A stretch of 39,459 nucleotides of DNA from positions 1-39,459 of the forward strand of contig JAAETJ010000327.1 in NCBI GenBank assembly GCA_024228495.1, in the 5' to 3' direction. Position numbers and translations under genes: made by a program. Positions 7,380 through 16,746 of this stretch are shown here, one piece after another. The notes below the pieces were generated by a model that worked only from the letters and a program-made list of their open reading frames with translations, ran no database searches and was not told the DNA's origin. This DNA comes from a bacterium (GTDB lineage: Bacteria > Pseudomonadota > Alphaproteobacteria > Rhizobiales > JAKIUO01). Position 1 is the stretch's first letter. The number at the start of each line of letters is the position of its first letter.

Positions 7380-9149
7380 ATGCATATGTGGGTTTCATTT
7401 GCGATCATCGCCGTTGCTGTCTTTTTATTCGTCAGTGAGTGGATTGAACTGGAGCTGGTGTCGCTCGGCGTGATCGCCGCGCTGTTACTTTTGTTTCAGA
7501 TTGTTCCGTTGACCGGTGAGAGTGGTCAAAACCTGCTCTCTCCAGATATTTTGTTGTCCGGGTTTTCCAATACGGCGCTGCTGACTATTCTTGCCTTGCT
7601 GGTGATCGGGCAGGGGTTGCATCATTCTGGCGCCCTTGATGGGGTGACGCAAATATTGTCAACGGCAAGGCGTTCGCGTGCCACTTTACTGATTATGTTG
7701 TGCCTGATCGGGGCTGGCATCATGAGCGCATTTTTGAATAATACGCCGGTTGTCGTGATGTTTATCCCGATTATCGCGGCCCTCGCCAACCGCTATGGAC
7801 CGGGCGCCGGGCGCATGCTCATTCCTTTGTCATTTATATCCATCCTTGGCGGCATGGTGACCTTGGTCGGGTCGTCGACCAATCTGCTGGTCGCTGGACT
7901 GGTGGAGAAAACTACCGGTATGCAGATGGGGTTTTTCGATCTGTCCATGCCTGGAATTTTGCTGGCGGTGATTGGTGGTTTTTATGTGTTGTTGGTCGTA
8001 CCTCGTTTGTTAAATCATGATTTTAAAAAGGGCGGCACCAAGAAAAAATTTCGTAGTGGTGTCCAATTTCTCGCGCGTATTGAGGTGCAGGGTCAGCATA
8101 AGCTCATGGGTGAAATGAGTGTGGACGGAGCCTTTGCTAGTCTCAAGGGTGTGACTGTGCGCTTTATTAAACGCCACGGCATGGTCAAGATACCGCCCTT
8201 TAATAATATCACCTTGCGCGAGCATGATATTGTGCAATTTGCCGGAACTAGGGCACAGGTACAAGAGCTTGTCGATCTCAACCCCGATGGCGAACATATG
8301 TTGTTGGCAGAAGCGGCCATTGCGCCTGCCTCAAGGCTTGGGGGGCGCAATATTGTCGATGAGGAGTTCACCGAGCAAACCGGTTGCTACATTATTGGTA
8401 TTCAAAAGCACAAGCGCATGAAGCTCGATGTGCGTAACAAGATAAGATTACGTCCCGGGGATGTGTTTTTAATTGCAGGCACAAAAGTCAACATCAAAAA
8501 GCTGCGGTTGGACCGTGACCTGATGGTGTTGGAGGGATCGGTCTCCACCATCCATGCGTTCACCAAAGCCAATCTGGCGCTTGGCATTTTTGCAGCTGTT
8601 GTGCTGGTAGCCGCGTTTGGACTGGTGCCGATCGTCATATCGGCGATTGCCGGCGCTCTATTGATGCTGTTGTCGGGATGCTTGAATATAGCGCAAGCAA
8701 CACGCGCCATTGATCGGCGCATTGTCTTGCTGATTGCCGCCAGTATCGCCATGGCAGCGGTGCTTGAAGAAACCGGCGGGGCGGCCTTTATCGCCAATGG
8801 GCTGGTGGGGCAGTTGGCGGGATTTGGTCCAGAGATCACCTTGTCGGCACTATTTCTGCTGGTCGCGGTGCTGACGAACCTGTTGTCAAATTCAGCAACG
8901 GCACTTTTGTTTACACCAATTGCCATCAATATGGCTGCTTCCCTAAACGTGCCTGTTGTGCCGTTTATCCATGCTGTGATTTTCGCGGCCAATTGTTCGT
9001 TCGCTTCCCCTCTGGGCTATCAAACCAACCTGCTGGTCATGAGGCCAGGCAATTACCGGTTCGCAGATTTCATCCGCACCGGTGGGCCACTGGTGGTGGT
9101 GATCTGGATTTCGTTTTCGTTCATCGCGCCTTGGTATTACGGGCTTTAA
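7380..9149 (+). CDS. SLC13/CitT-type permease with TrkA_C domains
   Basis: This 589-residue membrane protein has hydrophobic segments in the first 215 residues and the last 190. Between them are two soluble TrkA_C (RCK_C)-like modules at about 222-285 and 310-385. Family-typical features are the NNTPVV motif near residue 120, GSSTNLLV near 177 and the second-half motif NLLSNSATALL. Proteins of this design move sulfate, dicarboxylates or other anions with sodium or protons. The cytoplasmic TrkA_C modules probably sense a ligand. ATG 7380 follows AGAGGA at good spacing. It is divergent from gabD and convergent with the 2-hydroxyacid dehydrogenase. A shared role with gabD in uptake of a C4 acid is possible but unproven. 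Confidence 0.88.
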   Translation: MHMWVSFAIIAVAVFLFVSEWIELELVSLGVIAALLLLFQIVPLTGESGQNLLSPDILLSGFSNTALLTILALLVIGQGLHHSGALDGVTQILSTARRSRATLLIMLCLIGAGIMSAFLNNTPVVVMFIPIIAALANRYGPGAGRMLIPLSFISILGGMVTLVGSSTNLLVAGLVEKTTGMQMGFFDLSMPGILLAVIGGFYVLLVVPRLLNHDFKKGGTKKKFRSGVQFLARIEVQGQHKLMGEMSVDGAFASLKGVTVRFIKRHGMVKIPPFNNITLREHDIVQFAGTRAQVQELVDLNPDGEHMLLAEAAIAPASRLGGRNIVDEEFTEQTGCYIIGIQKHKRMKLDVRNKIRLRPGDVFLIAGTKVNIKKLRLDRDLMVLEGSVSTIHAFTKANLALGIFAAVVLVAAFGLVPIVISAIAGALLMLLSGCLNIAQATRAIDRRIVLLIAASIAMAAVLEETGGAAFIANGLVGQLAGFGPEITLSALFLLVAVLTNLLSNSATALLFTPIAINMAASLNVPVVPFIHAVIFAANCSFASPLGYQTNLLVMRPGNYRFADFIRTGGPLVVVIWISFSFIAPWYYGL

Positions 9150-9322
9150 AAGAACGTGCTGCTCAGATTGTCCGCATATATTTGGTACAGAGAACCGCTT
9201 CCTGGACAAGCTTAGCGCTGATCCGGGGTCCAGGGGTTTCACATTATTGGCATTGACTATTTACTGGTCGTTGCACCGGGTCCCGAGGCAATCCCGGGAA
9301 GCGAAACAGTAGTTTTGTTGAG

Positions 9323-10294
9323 TCAGGCGACGCGGTCGCGTGGCTCTTTGCCTGCAAAGAACGCGTCGAGATTATCGAGGGCGCGCGCACCCATGGCGTC
9401 TCTCGTTTCTCTTGTGGCGCTACCTATATGGGGCAGCATGAAGACATTGTCGAAGGGCGCAAATTTTGGATTGCCGCCAGGCTCCACTTGAAAACAATCA
9501 AGACCAGCTGCCGCGATATGCCCTGATTGGAGAGCCTCGATCAGATCATCTTCGATGACCAAAGCACCGCGAGCGGTATTGACCAGTATAGCACCCCTGG
9601 GCAGCAGAGCGAGCGTGCGGGCATTGATGATGCCGGTGGTCTCAGGTGTGTTGGGGCAATTGAGCGACAAGTATTGCGAGACTCCAAGCAGGCTTTCCAG
9701 TGTGTCGTGATAGGTGGCTCCTGCTTCGCGTTCCGGGGTCAATTTGCTTCGATTGAAATAATGTACATCCATATCAAACCCGCGACAAAATTTTGCCATG
9801 GATTGTCCAACGCGGCCCATGCCGATAATGCCAATGCGTTTGCCTGAGACTTGCGTCCCGACCATGAAGGAGGGGCTCCAGGAGGACCAGTTGCCGGTGC
9901 GCACCATGCGGTCCCCTTCAACAGCTCTGCGCGCTGCGCCAAGCATCAACAGCATGCCGATTTCAGCGGTGGCATCGGATAAAACATCTGGTGTGTTGGT
10001 GACGACGATGCCGCGTTCGCCAAGCGCCTTCAAGTCACAATGGTCCGTGCCAACGGAGTGATTGGCTATTATTTTGATGCGATCAGAAAGGGCAGCGGTG
10101 ACCCGCCTATCTATGATTTCACTGTGAGATGGCAGGATCGCATCGACATTGCGTGACATCTCAATAAATTCATCCCCCGTAAAGGTGCGATCTTCGGGGT
10201 TATCAATCACCTCATAGTTTTGCGCGGCTCTCGTCATTGTATTGTCTGTCAGTTTGCGGGTGATCCAGACAACCGGTTTGGCAGTTGAGTTCAT
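9323..10294 (-). CDS. D-2-hydroxyacid dehydrogenase (glyoxylate/hydroxypyruvate reductase type)
   Basis: This 323-residue protein has the family's NAD-binding motif IGIIGMGRVGQSMAKF, where the second domain begins. It also carries the active-site Arg in VNTARGALV, the Glu in the DCFQVEP block and the His in LPHIGSATRETR. This set is typical of glyoxylate/hydroxypyruvate reductases and D-glycerate dehydrogenases, which reduce 2-oxo acids with NAD(P)H in the cytoplasm. It is the last gene of the minus-strand block that contains glycolate oxidase. It could therefore handle the glyoxylate made by GlcDEF, returning it to glycolate or working on hydroxypyruvate. The exact substrate is open. A 45-bp gap separates it from the small membrane protein upstream. 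Confidence 0.88.
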   Translation of the reverse strand: MNSTAKPVVWITRKLTDNTMTRAAQNYEVIDNPEDRTFTGDEFIEMSRNVDAILPSHSEIIDRRVTAALSDRIKIIANHSVGTDHCDLKALGERGIVVTNTPDVLSDATAEIGMLLMLGAARRAVEGDRMVRTGNWSSWSPSFMVGTQVSGKRIGIIGMGRVGQSMAKFCRGFDMDVHYFNRSKLTPEREAGATYHDTLESLLGVSQYLSLNCPNTPETTGIINARTLALLPRGAILVNTARGALVIEDDLIEALQSGHIAAAGLDCFQVEPGGNPKFAPFDNVFMLPHIGSATRETRDAMGARALDNLDAFFAGKEPRDRVA

Positions 10295-10339
10295 GTTAAG
10301 GCCTCGTTCCCGATTATTGGGTATTAATGAAAGGAGAAA

Positions 10340-10540
10340 CTAGCGGTTTTTGCGGAGGCACTCATCCCAAAAATCATAGGCTGCCAGCAACAGCACGAAG
10401 ACGGATATGACCCAGAACGGCAAGCCGCCCCAGAAACCGGCAAATCCTGTCGAGATGCTGTAGGCAAGGCCAAGTATGAAGGCGGCTAATGTGGCAAAGC
10501 CGATGAACCCGGTCGCCAATTTGATTGAATTTGTTTTCAT
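10340..10540 (-). CDS. Small two-helix membrane protein
   Basis: This 66-residue protein has two hydrophobic stretches (about residues 9-31 and 37-55) and a basic tail ending in KNR. ATG 10540 is preceded by AAGGAAGGA, a strong ribosome site. It sits between the amidase and the hydroxyacid dehydrogenase with short gaps on both sides, so it is probably co-transcribed. I do not recognise the family. Size and topology would suit a small accessory of a membrane transporter or a regulator, but nothing in the sequence proves it. Confidence 0.65.
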   Translation of the reverse strand: MKTNSIKLATGFIGFATLAAFILGLAYSISTGFAGFWGGLPFWVISVFVLLLAAYDFWDECLRKNR

Positions 10541-10607
10541 TGCGTCCTTCCTTCCTTCTTTGATTATAGCCCCATACGAGGCTGATGTCTTCAGGGTTTC
10601 TTATTGT

Positions 10608-11927
10608 CTATGCCAGTTGTTTTTCCAGCCAGCTTGCGGTGCGTAGCAAGCGATCATCCTGTTCAGTGAAACCTACCAGTTGCACGCCCATAGGCAAATA
10701 GTTTTCGCTGCTTAGCATGGGTAGGGATAAACAGGGCAGTCCCGCCAGTGTCCAGATGGTTGAGCAAATGGGATCGCCAGAGCCCTCCTCAAGCAAGGGG
10801 GCTTCACCAAGCGCTGAAGGCGTGATGATTGCATCATAATCACAGAAAAACTCTGTGAAATAGTTATTTGCGGCGCTGACCATCTTGAGCGCTTCGCGAT
10901 AGGTTTTTTCTGAAATTCTTTCAGCACTTTTTCGTTTGGGGGCTAAAGTCTCGTGAATATGTTCCGGGCTGGTTGTGGGGTCGTTGCCCAAGTTTTCCAG
11001 GAATTCATATTCGTGAATGATCTGATGTTCACGGATGACATCTGTGAATGAATTTGGTGCCGATATCCTCTCGACACGGTCTCCCAGCAGAGATAGGATT
11101 TCCTCCATCCCTTCTTGCATGGCGGGCGTTAGCTTGTTCTGATAGGGCAGATCAAACCAGGCAAAGATCGGCTCGACCGGCACTTTTGCGCGAGCGCCCT
11201 TAAGCATGTTTGGTTTGGCGCGGGCATATGTTGCAGGGTCGACCGGATCATGCCCCGCCAGCACATCGACCAGCAAGGCGATATCTTTAAGCGAGCGGCC
11301 CATCACGCCGACCTGATCCAGGGTCTGTGAGGTTTGCAAGCACCCGCGACGCGAAATGATTCCGCGTGTTGGCTTGAACCCGTAAGTACCGCAAAAGCTC
11401 GCAGGGCGAATGACTGAGCCATTGGTCTGGCTGCCGATGGCCAGGGGCACATGGTCTGTAGCGACGCTGGCAGCGGACCCGGCAGACGAACCGCCCGTTG
11501 TATGTTTGTCATTATAAGGGTTGCGCGTTGGTCCCCTCATGGCGAAGGCCAACTCGGTGGTGACGGTCTTGCCCAAAACAATGGCGCCAGCTTCATGCAG
11601 CTTGTCGACAACGGCGCTATCAGTATTGGGCCGACGGTCGCTATGGCATTTGGTGCCCCAGGCGGTGGGCATGTTGCTGGTGTCATAAATATCTTTGACC
11701 CCGACTGGAACGCCGTGCAGGGGCCCACATGGTGCTCCCTTTTGATGCATGACATCTGCAGCATCGGCGAGCGTGAGCGCCAGTTCAGAATCCAGAAAAG
11801 CCCAGGCCCCGATTTTATCATCGGTCTGCTTGATACGCTCAAGGCAATCTGTGACCAGCTCCCTTGAGGTGATATTTCCATTGCAAATTTTTTTTGCCGC
11901 TTTGCGCGCGGACAATTGTGAAAGCAT
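10608..11927 (-). CDS. Amidase signature family hydrolase
   Basis: This protein of about 439 residues belongs to the amidase signature superfamily. The Ser-cisSer-Lys triad is visible: Lys in GVPVGVKDIYD, the cis-Ser region GGSSAGSAAS, and the nucleophile Ser in GSQTNGSVIRPASFCG. The last motif is slightly unusual, with NGSVIRP where GGSIRxP is common. Such enzymes cleave amides, ureido acids or carbamates; the substrate cannot be read from the sequence. I place the start at ATG 11927 because GAGG lies 5 nt upstream. It follows the DctM of TRAP set 1 by about 20 bp, so the transporter may import an amide or acid on which it acts. Confidence 0.85.
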   Translation of the reverse strand: MLSQLSARKAAKKICNGNITSRELVTDCLERIKQTDDKIGAWAFLDSELALTLADAADVMHQKGAPCGPLHGVPVGVKDIYDTSNMPTAWGTKCHSDRRPNTDSAVVDKLHEAGAIVLGKTVTTELAFAMRGPTRNPYNDKHTTGGSSAGSAASVATDHVPLAIGSQTNGSVIRPASFCGTYGFKPTRGIISRRGCLQTSQTLDQVGVMGRSLKDIALLVDVLAGHDPVDPATYARAKPNMLKGARAKVPVEPIFAWFDLPYQNKLTPAMQEGMEEILSLLGDRVERISAPNSFTDVIREHQIIHEYEFLENLGNDPTTSPEHIHETLAPKRKSAERISEKTYREALKMVSAANNYFTEFFCDYDAIITPSALGEAPLLEEGSGDPICSTIWTLAGLPCLSLPMLSSENYLPMGVQLVGFTEQDDRLLRTASWLEKQLA

Positions 11928-11949
11928 CAAAGCCTCTTAGAAGTGAGAT

Positions 11950-13317
11950 TTATTTGACGTAAGAGCCAAACAGATAATCAGGAAGCCATAGAGCGATGGC
12001 CGGGAATTGATACATCAGGAACATGCTGAAGATGACGATCCCCAGATAGGGCATGATTCCACGGAAAATATCCATGAGCTCAATCGCGCCTTTTAGCACC
12101 CCTTTCAGGTAATAGGCCGACATGGCCATGGGCGGCGTCAAGAACGAGGTTTGCAGATTGAGCGCCACCAGCATCGCAAAGAAATAAGGATTAATACCAA
12201 AATTATCGAGCATTGGCAGGAAGATGGGTACAAAGATTATAAGGATTTCAGACCATTCCAGTGGCCAGCCGAGCAGGAAGATAATGACTTGTGCCATAAT
12301 CAGGAACTGCCAGGGTGTCAGATTGAAGGAGAGCACATATGCTTCGATGACGGTGTGCCCGCCCAGATAGGAGAACACGGACGCGAAGGTCCAGGAGCCA
12401 ACAAATAACCAGCATACCATCGCCGTCGCCTTGGCCGTGAGAAAGACGGATTCTTTGAGTTTTTGCCAGGTCAGTGCACCATAAAGGGCTGCAAGCACCA
12501 GTCCTCCCAAAGCTCCCATTGCAGCGGCCTCGGCAGGGGTTGCAAGGCCGCCCAATATCGAGCCAAGCACCAGCAAGATCAGTGCGGTCAAAGGGACAAA
12601 AGAGGTCAGCAGCTGCCAGTAGACCTGGCGCCGCGAGATGGTGATATTATGGTCCGGCTTGGGAGCGATTGACGGATTAATCATGACGCGAATGATCACA
12701 TAGGCAATATAACTACCAGCAAGTATCAGTCCGGGAAAAACGGCTGCCGCATACAAACGAAGCGGTGATAGCTCGGCAATGGCAGCATAAACAATCAGCA
12801 TAATCGAAGGCGGGATCAAGATGCCTAGCGTTCCTCCGGCACAGATCACTCCAGAAGCAAAACTCTTGTCATAATTTGCCTTGGCCATGGCGGGATAGGC
12901 CAGCAGTCCCATCAAGGTGACAACGGCACCAACAATGCCGCTGGCGGTTGAAAAGACGGCGCAGGTCAAAAGCGCGGCGACGGCCATTGAGCCCGGCAAA
13001 TTGCGTGCCGCGAGCTGCAAGCTCTCGAACAGGCGATTGACTATATTGGCGCGTTCCACCACATAGCCCATAAACAAAAATAGCGGGATGGCGACAAGGG
13101 TGTCGTTTTCCATTACCGAATAGGTATTTTGATTCAGCAGATAGAAAATCTTGTTACTGAAAACATCAGCCAATCCTTCTATGGAATCGAGATCAAGATA
13201 GGCGTAATAGCCAAATCCAACCCCCATCGCCAGCAATGTAAAGGCAACAGGAAAACCCAGCATCACCAAAAAGATGAACAGGCTCAGCATGAGAATGGCG
13301 ACTTCAGGATTGGTCAT
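11950..13317 (-). CDS. dctM: TRAP transporter large permease (DctM), set 1
   Basis: This 455-residue, very hydrophobic protein matches the DctM subunit of tripartite ATP-independent periplasmic transporters, with about 11-12 membrane segments. The motif ICAGGTLGILIPPSIMLIVY and the C-terminal LQTSFLTPPMAMSAYYLKG are hallmarks. The insert near residue 75 (LFLFMGYVVERA) is typical of the mannitol/chloroaromatic and 2-oxoacid branch. It forms the sodium-driven channel with DctQ and receives substrate from DctP. It lies downstream of its DctQ with a gap of about 110 bp, longer than in set 2. Confidence 0.93.
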   Translation of the reverse strand: MTNPEVAILMLSLFIFLVMLGFPVAFTLLAMGVGFGYYAYLDLDSIEGLADVFSNKIFYLLNQNTYSVMENDTLVAIPLFLFMGYVVERANIVNRLFESLQLAARNLPGSMAVAALLTCAVFSTASGIVGAVVTLMGLLAYPAMAKANYDKSFASGVICAGGTLGILIPPSIMLIVYAAIAELSPLRLYAAAVFPGLILAGSYIAYVIIRVMINPSIAPKPDHNITISRRQVYWQLLTSFVPLTALILLVLGSILGGLATPAEAAAMGALGGLVLAALYGALTWQKLKESVFLTAKATAMVCWLFVGSWTFASVFSYLGGHTVIEAYVLSFNLTPWQFLIMAQVIIFLLGWPLEWSEILIIFVPIFLPMLDNFGINPYFFAMLVALNLQTSFLTPPMAMSAYYLKGVLKGAIELMDIFRGIMPYLGIVIFSMFLMYQFPAIALWLPDYLFGSYVK

Positions 13318-13428
13318 TAGCGCGAAGGCTCCGTTTTATTTTTGTTGGTCGTTCCTTCGCTCGTCCCGGTTATCATGTTGGTAGCTGTGCTTGTTTCGGG
13401 TGATCGATGGTTGGTTGTTTTTCTATTG

Positions 13429-13998
13429 TTATTTTCCAGGTGTTTTCGCGTGCATAAGAGCATCTTCGGTTTCTCGAACATCTTCCAGACGCGGGAGCCA
13501 GGCGCCTGTTTTCATGGCCTTCCAGCAGCGCAACAGTTCTGCAAACCCTTGCAGGATCAGCAGTCCACCAGCGACTGGAATCAGTGTTTTGAAAAAGTAG
13601 ATCTGGATGCGAGCGGGACTGTTCCAGCTGACTTCCTTGTAGCGCCAACTGTCGGAAGCAATCTCGGCACCATACCAGAACAGGGCCAGCATGCCAGGGA
13701 AAAAGAACAGCAGGTAAAGTAGAAAGTCGATACGTGCCTGCCATTTGACGGACCACAAGCGATAGAGGACATCAGCACGTACATGGGCGTCCTGGGCCAA
13801 GGCATAAGGGCCAGACATCAAGAAAAGTGCACCGTACATCTGCACCATCATGTCAAAGGCCCAGACGGTGGGCGCGTTCAAGACATAGCGCATGAAGACT
13901 TCGTAAGAGACCGAAAATGTCAGGATCAGAATGCACCATCCAAACGCGCGGCCGACCCAGATACTCAGACTTTCGATCGCATGAATTAAAGCAGTCAA
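13429..13998 (-). CDS. dctQ: TRAP transporter small permease (DctQ), set 1
   Basis: This membrane protein of about 189 residues has four hydrophobic segments and the DctQ pattern VSYEVFMRYVLNAPTVWAFD, followed by GPYALAQDAHVRADVLY. I choose the TTG at 13998 because GGGGGAAG lies just upstream. The longer frame (to 14088) has no ribosome site and adds an unlikely cysteine/arginine-rich leader. DctQ bridges the large permease in the inner membrane and supports docking of DctP. It lies between dctP and dctM of set 1. Confidence 0.88.
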   Translation of the reverse strand: MTALIHAIESLSIWVGRAFGWCILILTFSVSYEVFMRYVLNAPTVWAFDMMVQMYGALFLMSGPYALAQDAHVRADVLYRLWSVKWQARIDFLLYLLFFFPGMLALFWYGAEIASDSWRYKEVSWNSPARIQIYFFKTLIPVAGGLLILQGFAELLRCWKAMKTGAWLPRLEDVRETEDALMHAKTPGK

Positions 13999-14152
13999 GT
14001 CACTTCCCCCAAAGATTCTCGTAACGGAACCTTTCATAGAAATATAGGATATTGGTCTGCGTACAAAGCATCGGGCGCAGAGCCGCAAGGCCAGGGCGGG
14101 AGCTGATCAATTTGCTCCCGCCCTGGAATTTGCAAGTCGTCCTAAGGGCGAT

Positions 14153-15274
14153 CTAGCCGAAATAATGCTTGTATGCCAGCTTGTAATCAGGCTGGTTGAG
14201 GTTCAGGTACCCCATGACCTCTTTGGCATATTTCTTTTGCGATTCAATTACTTTGGCAAAGAAAGGGTCTTCGCCGGCAAGGCGTTTTACCACAATATCC
14301 CAAGCGGCCAATTGGCCTTTCATGACACTATCTGGCGTGCGATGAACGTTGACGCCTTGACCTTTCAGTTTTTGCAGATCTTCTGAATAGCGTTTGGTGT
14401 TGTGCCAGTAGAAGTTGGAATTTTCAGCTTCTGATGCATAGCGTAGAATGTTCTGCAATTCACTTGGAAGCTTATCATACATCTTCTTGTTGAAGCTGAC
14501 TTCAAAGAATTCCTGCGATTGATGGAAGCTGGCAAGATGGTAATCTTTCGAAACATCCTGCATGCCGAAGTCACGATCCGAGGTTGGATTGTTAAATTCA
14601 GCGGCATCAATCAGCCCGGATTTCATGGCAGGCTGAATTTCGCCACCAGGAAGCTGTACAACCGACATGCCCATTTCGAGCAGAACGTCTGCTGCAAGAC
14701 CAACAGTACGATATTTCAGGCCCTTCAGCTGGGAAACATCTTTGATCTGCTCCTTAAACCAGCCGAACGGCTGTGCGGGCATGGGGCTGTTAAAGAAGCT
14801 CACCACGTTGAGACCAAGTTTGGCCATCAGTTCATCAAACAACTGTTGTCCGCCACCGTAATGGACCCAGCCAAGCACTTCCTGGCTCGACCAGCCAAAG
14901 CAGGGGCCAGTACCAAACAAGGAGGCTGATTTGGATTTGGAATACCAATAAGCTGGTACATAGTGGCAGGCATCAAGCACGCCGCGATGCACGGCATCTT
15001 GCATCTGAGAGGTTTTGACCACCGAGTTAACAGAGAGTAGATCAATTTTCAGATCTTTGCCCGCCATCGCATGGACGCGATCCACATAGGATTTGGCATT
15101 TTCAAGGAAAATACCACCGCCCCAGGCTGCTTGCAATTTGATGGTTTTGGTCTTGGCATGTGATACATGCGGCATGGCAACAGCGGCGGTCACACCTGCG
15201 ACAGCTGCGGCACCACCCTTGAGGAACTTCCGACGTGTGGCGACTTTGTCGGTCTTAGTTGAATCATCAGTCAT
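14153..15274 (-). CDS. dctP: TRAP substrate-binding protein (DctP), set 1, Tat-exported
   Basis: This 373-residue protein begins with a twin-arginine signal (ATRRKFLKGGAAAVAGV) and an Ala-rich hydrophobic stretch ending near SHA. The mature part is a DctP-type periplasmic binding protein with the substrate-carboxylate region LKGLKYRTVGLAADVL and the later LPGGEIQPAMKSGLIDAAE. The closest described branch, by my reading, is the TakP/lactate-binding type that takes 2-oxo or 2-hydroxy acids. ATG 15274 follows GGAGA. The 230-bp gap upstream, after glcF, may hold a separate promoter for this set. Confidence 0.92.
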   Translation of the reverse strand: MTDDSTKTDKVATRRKFLKGGAAAVAGVTAAVAMPHVSHAKTKTIKLQAAWGGGIFLENAKSYVDRVHAMAGKDLKIDLLSVNSVVKTSQMQDAVHRGVLDACHYVPAYWYSKSKSASLFGTGPCFGWSSQEVLGWVHYGGGQQLFDELMAKLGLNVVSFFNSPMPAQPFGWFKEQIKDVSQLKGLKYRTVGLAADVLLEMGMSVVQLPGGEIQPAMKSGLIDAAEFNNPTSDRDFGMQDVSKDYHLASFHQSQEFFEVSFNKKMYDKLPSELQNILRYASEAENSNFYWHNTKRYSEDLQKLKGQGVNVHRTPDSVMKGQLAAWDIVVKRLAGEDPFFAKVIESQKKYAKEVMGYLNLNQPDYKLAYKHYFG

Positions 15275-15507
15275 ATTTGTCTCTCCATACGTTTTTTATT
15301 TTTGACTACCCATTCTTAAAGTATGAGGGGCATCTCACAATTGATGACCCTGTTTAGTATGCGGCACTTTGTCTACTTGATTTCTCCGCACACGCTGGAA
15401 AGCGTAGCAACTATCATCAGTCAAATCAACCGTTTTCAGTCCTTTGGGGTAAACATATGGCGGGGATCAACGGTTCTGAATATCTAGCTTGAATGTATTT
15501 ATTCAAT

Positions 15508-16734
15508 TTATATTTCAATAGCTTGATCTATCAGCTCAATCCAGTGCAGAACCGGAGTTTTTGTGCCGGTTTGCAAATGCAGTTGGCAGCCAATATTGGC
15601 GGTGGCAATGAGGTCAGGTTTCTCCCCCTCCAGGACGCTAATTTTACGTGTCAAAAGCCGTTTGGCCATTGCGGGTTGTAATATGGAATAGGTCCCAGCT
15701 GAGCCACAACACAGGTGATTTTCACTTGTTTTCAATAGCTCGAAACCGCTTTGTTTGAGAATAGTCGAGATCAGATCAGGTAGTGCTTGACCATGTTGCA
15801 ATGTACACGGGTTGTGAAGGGTGACTTTTCGTTTTGTCGGGCACAGGTTGAGTTTGTCTAGCTGTTCATTGGCAAGTATCTCTGCGATGTCTTTCGCGAG
15901 ATCTGAAACCCGCGCGGCTTTTTGCGCATAAGTTGGATCATCCTTTAGCAGGTGACCATATTCCTTGATCATGGTGCCGCAGCCAGAGGCGGAAATGACA
16001 ATCGCTTCGGCACCGTTTTTAATGTCCGGCCACCAGGTATCAATATTGGTACGCATATTGTCGAGGCCCTCTTCGTGAGCGCCTAGATGATAGCTGACGG
16101 CACCGCAGCAGCCAGTTTTTGCTGGAGTGGTGAGTGAAATGCCGAGCTGGTCGAGCACGCGAGCGACCGCTGCATTGGTATTGGGCGTTGCGGAGGGTTG
16201 GGCGCAGCCTTCAAGTAATAACATGACCCGTTTGTGGGTGTTTGAGTGGGGGCGTTGCGGGGACGATATTTGCCGCGGTGGTATTTTACTTTTGAGAGCT
16301 GCAGGCATAAGGGGGCGCACGCTTTGGCCAACGCGCAGCAATGCGCCAAACAAGGTGGCATTGGGCAAAGTCTTGCGCAATCCCCAGCGGATCAGGCGCT
16401 GGCCCGGATGGCGCGGTAATTCCTCTTCCATGACACCGCGGGCCATGTCGATGAGGCGCCCATATTGTACGCCAGAAGGGCAGGTGGTTTCGCAGGAGCG
16501 GCAGGTCAGGCAGCGATCAAGATGGGTGCGCGTGGCGCTGGTGACATCGGTCCCTTCGAACAATTCCTTGATGAGATAAATGCGCCCGCGTGGTCCATCG
16601 CGTTCATCGTTCAATGTTTGATAGGTGGGACAAGTGGCGTTACAAAACCCGCAATGAACGCACGAGCGCAAAATGCTTTGTGCTTCATTGGCAAGCGGCG
16701 TCCCGGCAAATCTTGGGGCGAGTTGGGTTTTCAT
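15508..16734 (-). CDS. glcF: Glycolate oxidase iron-sulfur subunit GlcF
   Basis: This 408-residue protein has two 4Fe-4S motifs near the N-terminus (CVHCGFCNATCP and CLTCRSCETTCP). Two CCG-type cysteine-rich domains follow (KTGCCGAVSYHLG and HLCCGSAGTYSILQ). This is the standard GlcF layout. The subunit carries electrons from the flavin subunits GlcD and GlcE to the respiratory chain at the membrane. The start at ATG 16734 follows AAGGTG and lies 12 bp after glcE, so the genes are translated together. Confidence 0.95.
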   Translation of the reverse strand: MKTQLAPRFAGTPLANEAQSILRSCVHCGFCNATCPTYQTLNDERDGPRGRIYLIKELFEGTDVTSATRTHLDRCLTCRSCETTCPSGVQYGRLIDMARGVMEEELPRHPGQRLIRWGLRKTLPNATLFGALLRVGQSVRPLMPAALKSKIPPRQISSPQRPHSNTHKRVMLLLEGCAQPSATPNTNAAVARVLDQLGISLTTPAKTGCCGAVSYHLGAHEEGLDNMRTNIDTWWPDIKNGAEAIVISASGCGTMIKEYGHLLKDDPTYAQKAARVSDLAKDIAEILANEQLDKLNLCPTKRKVTLHNPCTLQHGQALPDLISTILKQSGFELLKTSENHLCCGSAGTYSILQPAMAKRLLTRKISVLEGEKPDLIATANIGCQLHLQTGTKTPVLHWIELIDQAIEI

Positions 16735-16746
16735 GCGCGTATCACC

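Noticed and set aside
9150-9322. Possible terminator between the convergent permease and hydroxyacid dehydrogenase genes
   Set aside because: I found GC-rich half-repeats but no stem of useful length followed by T.
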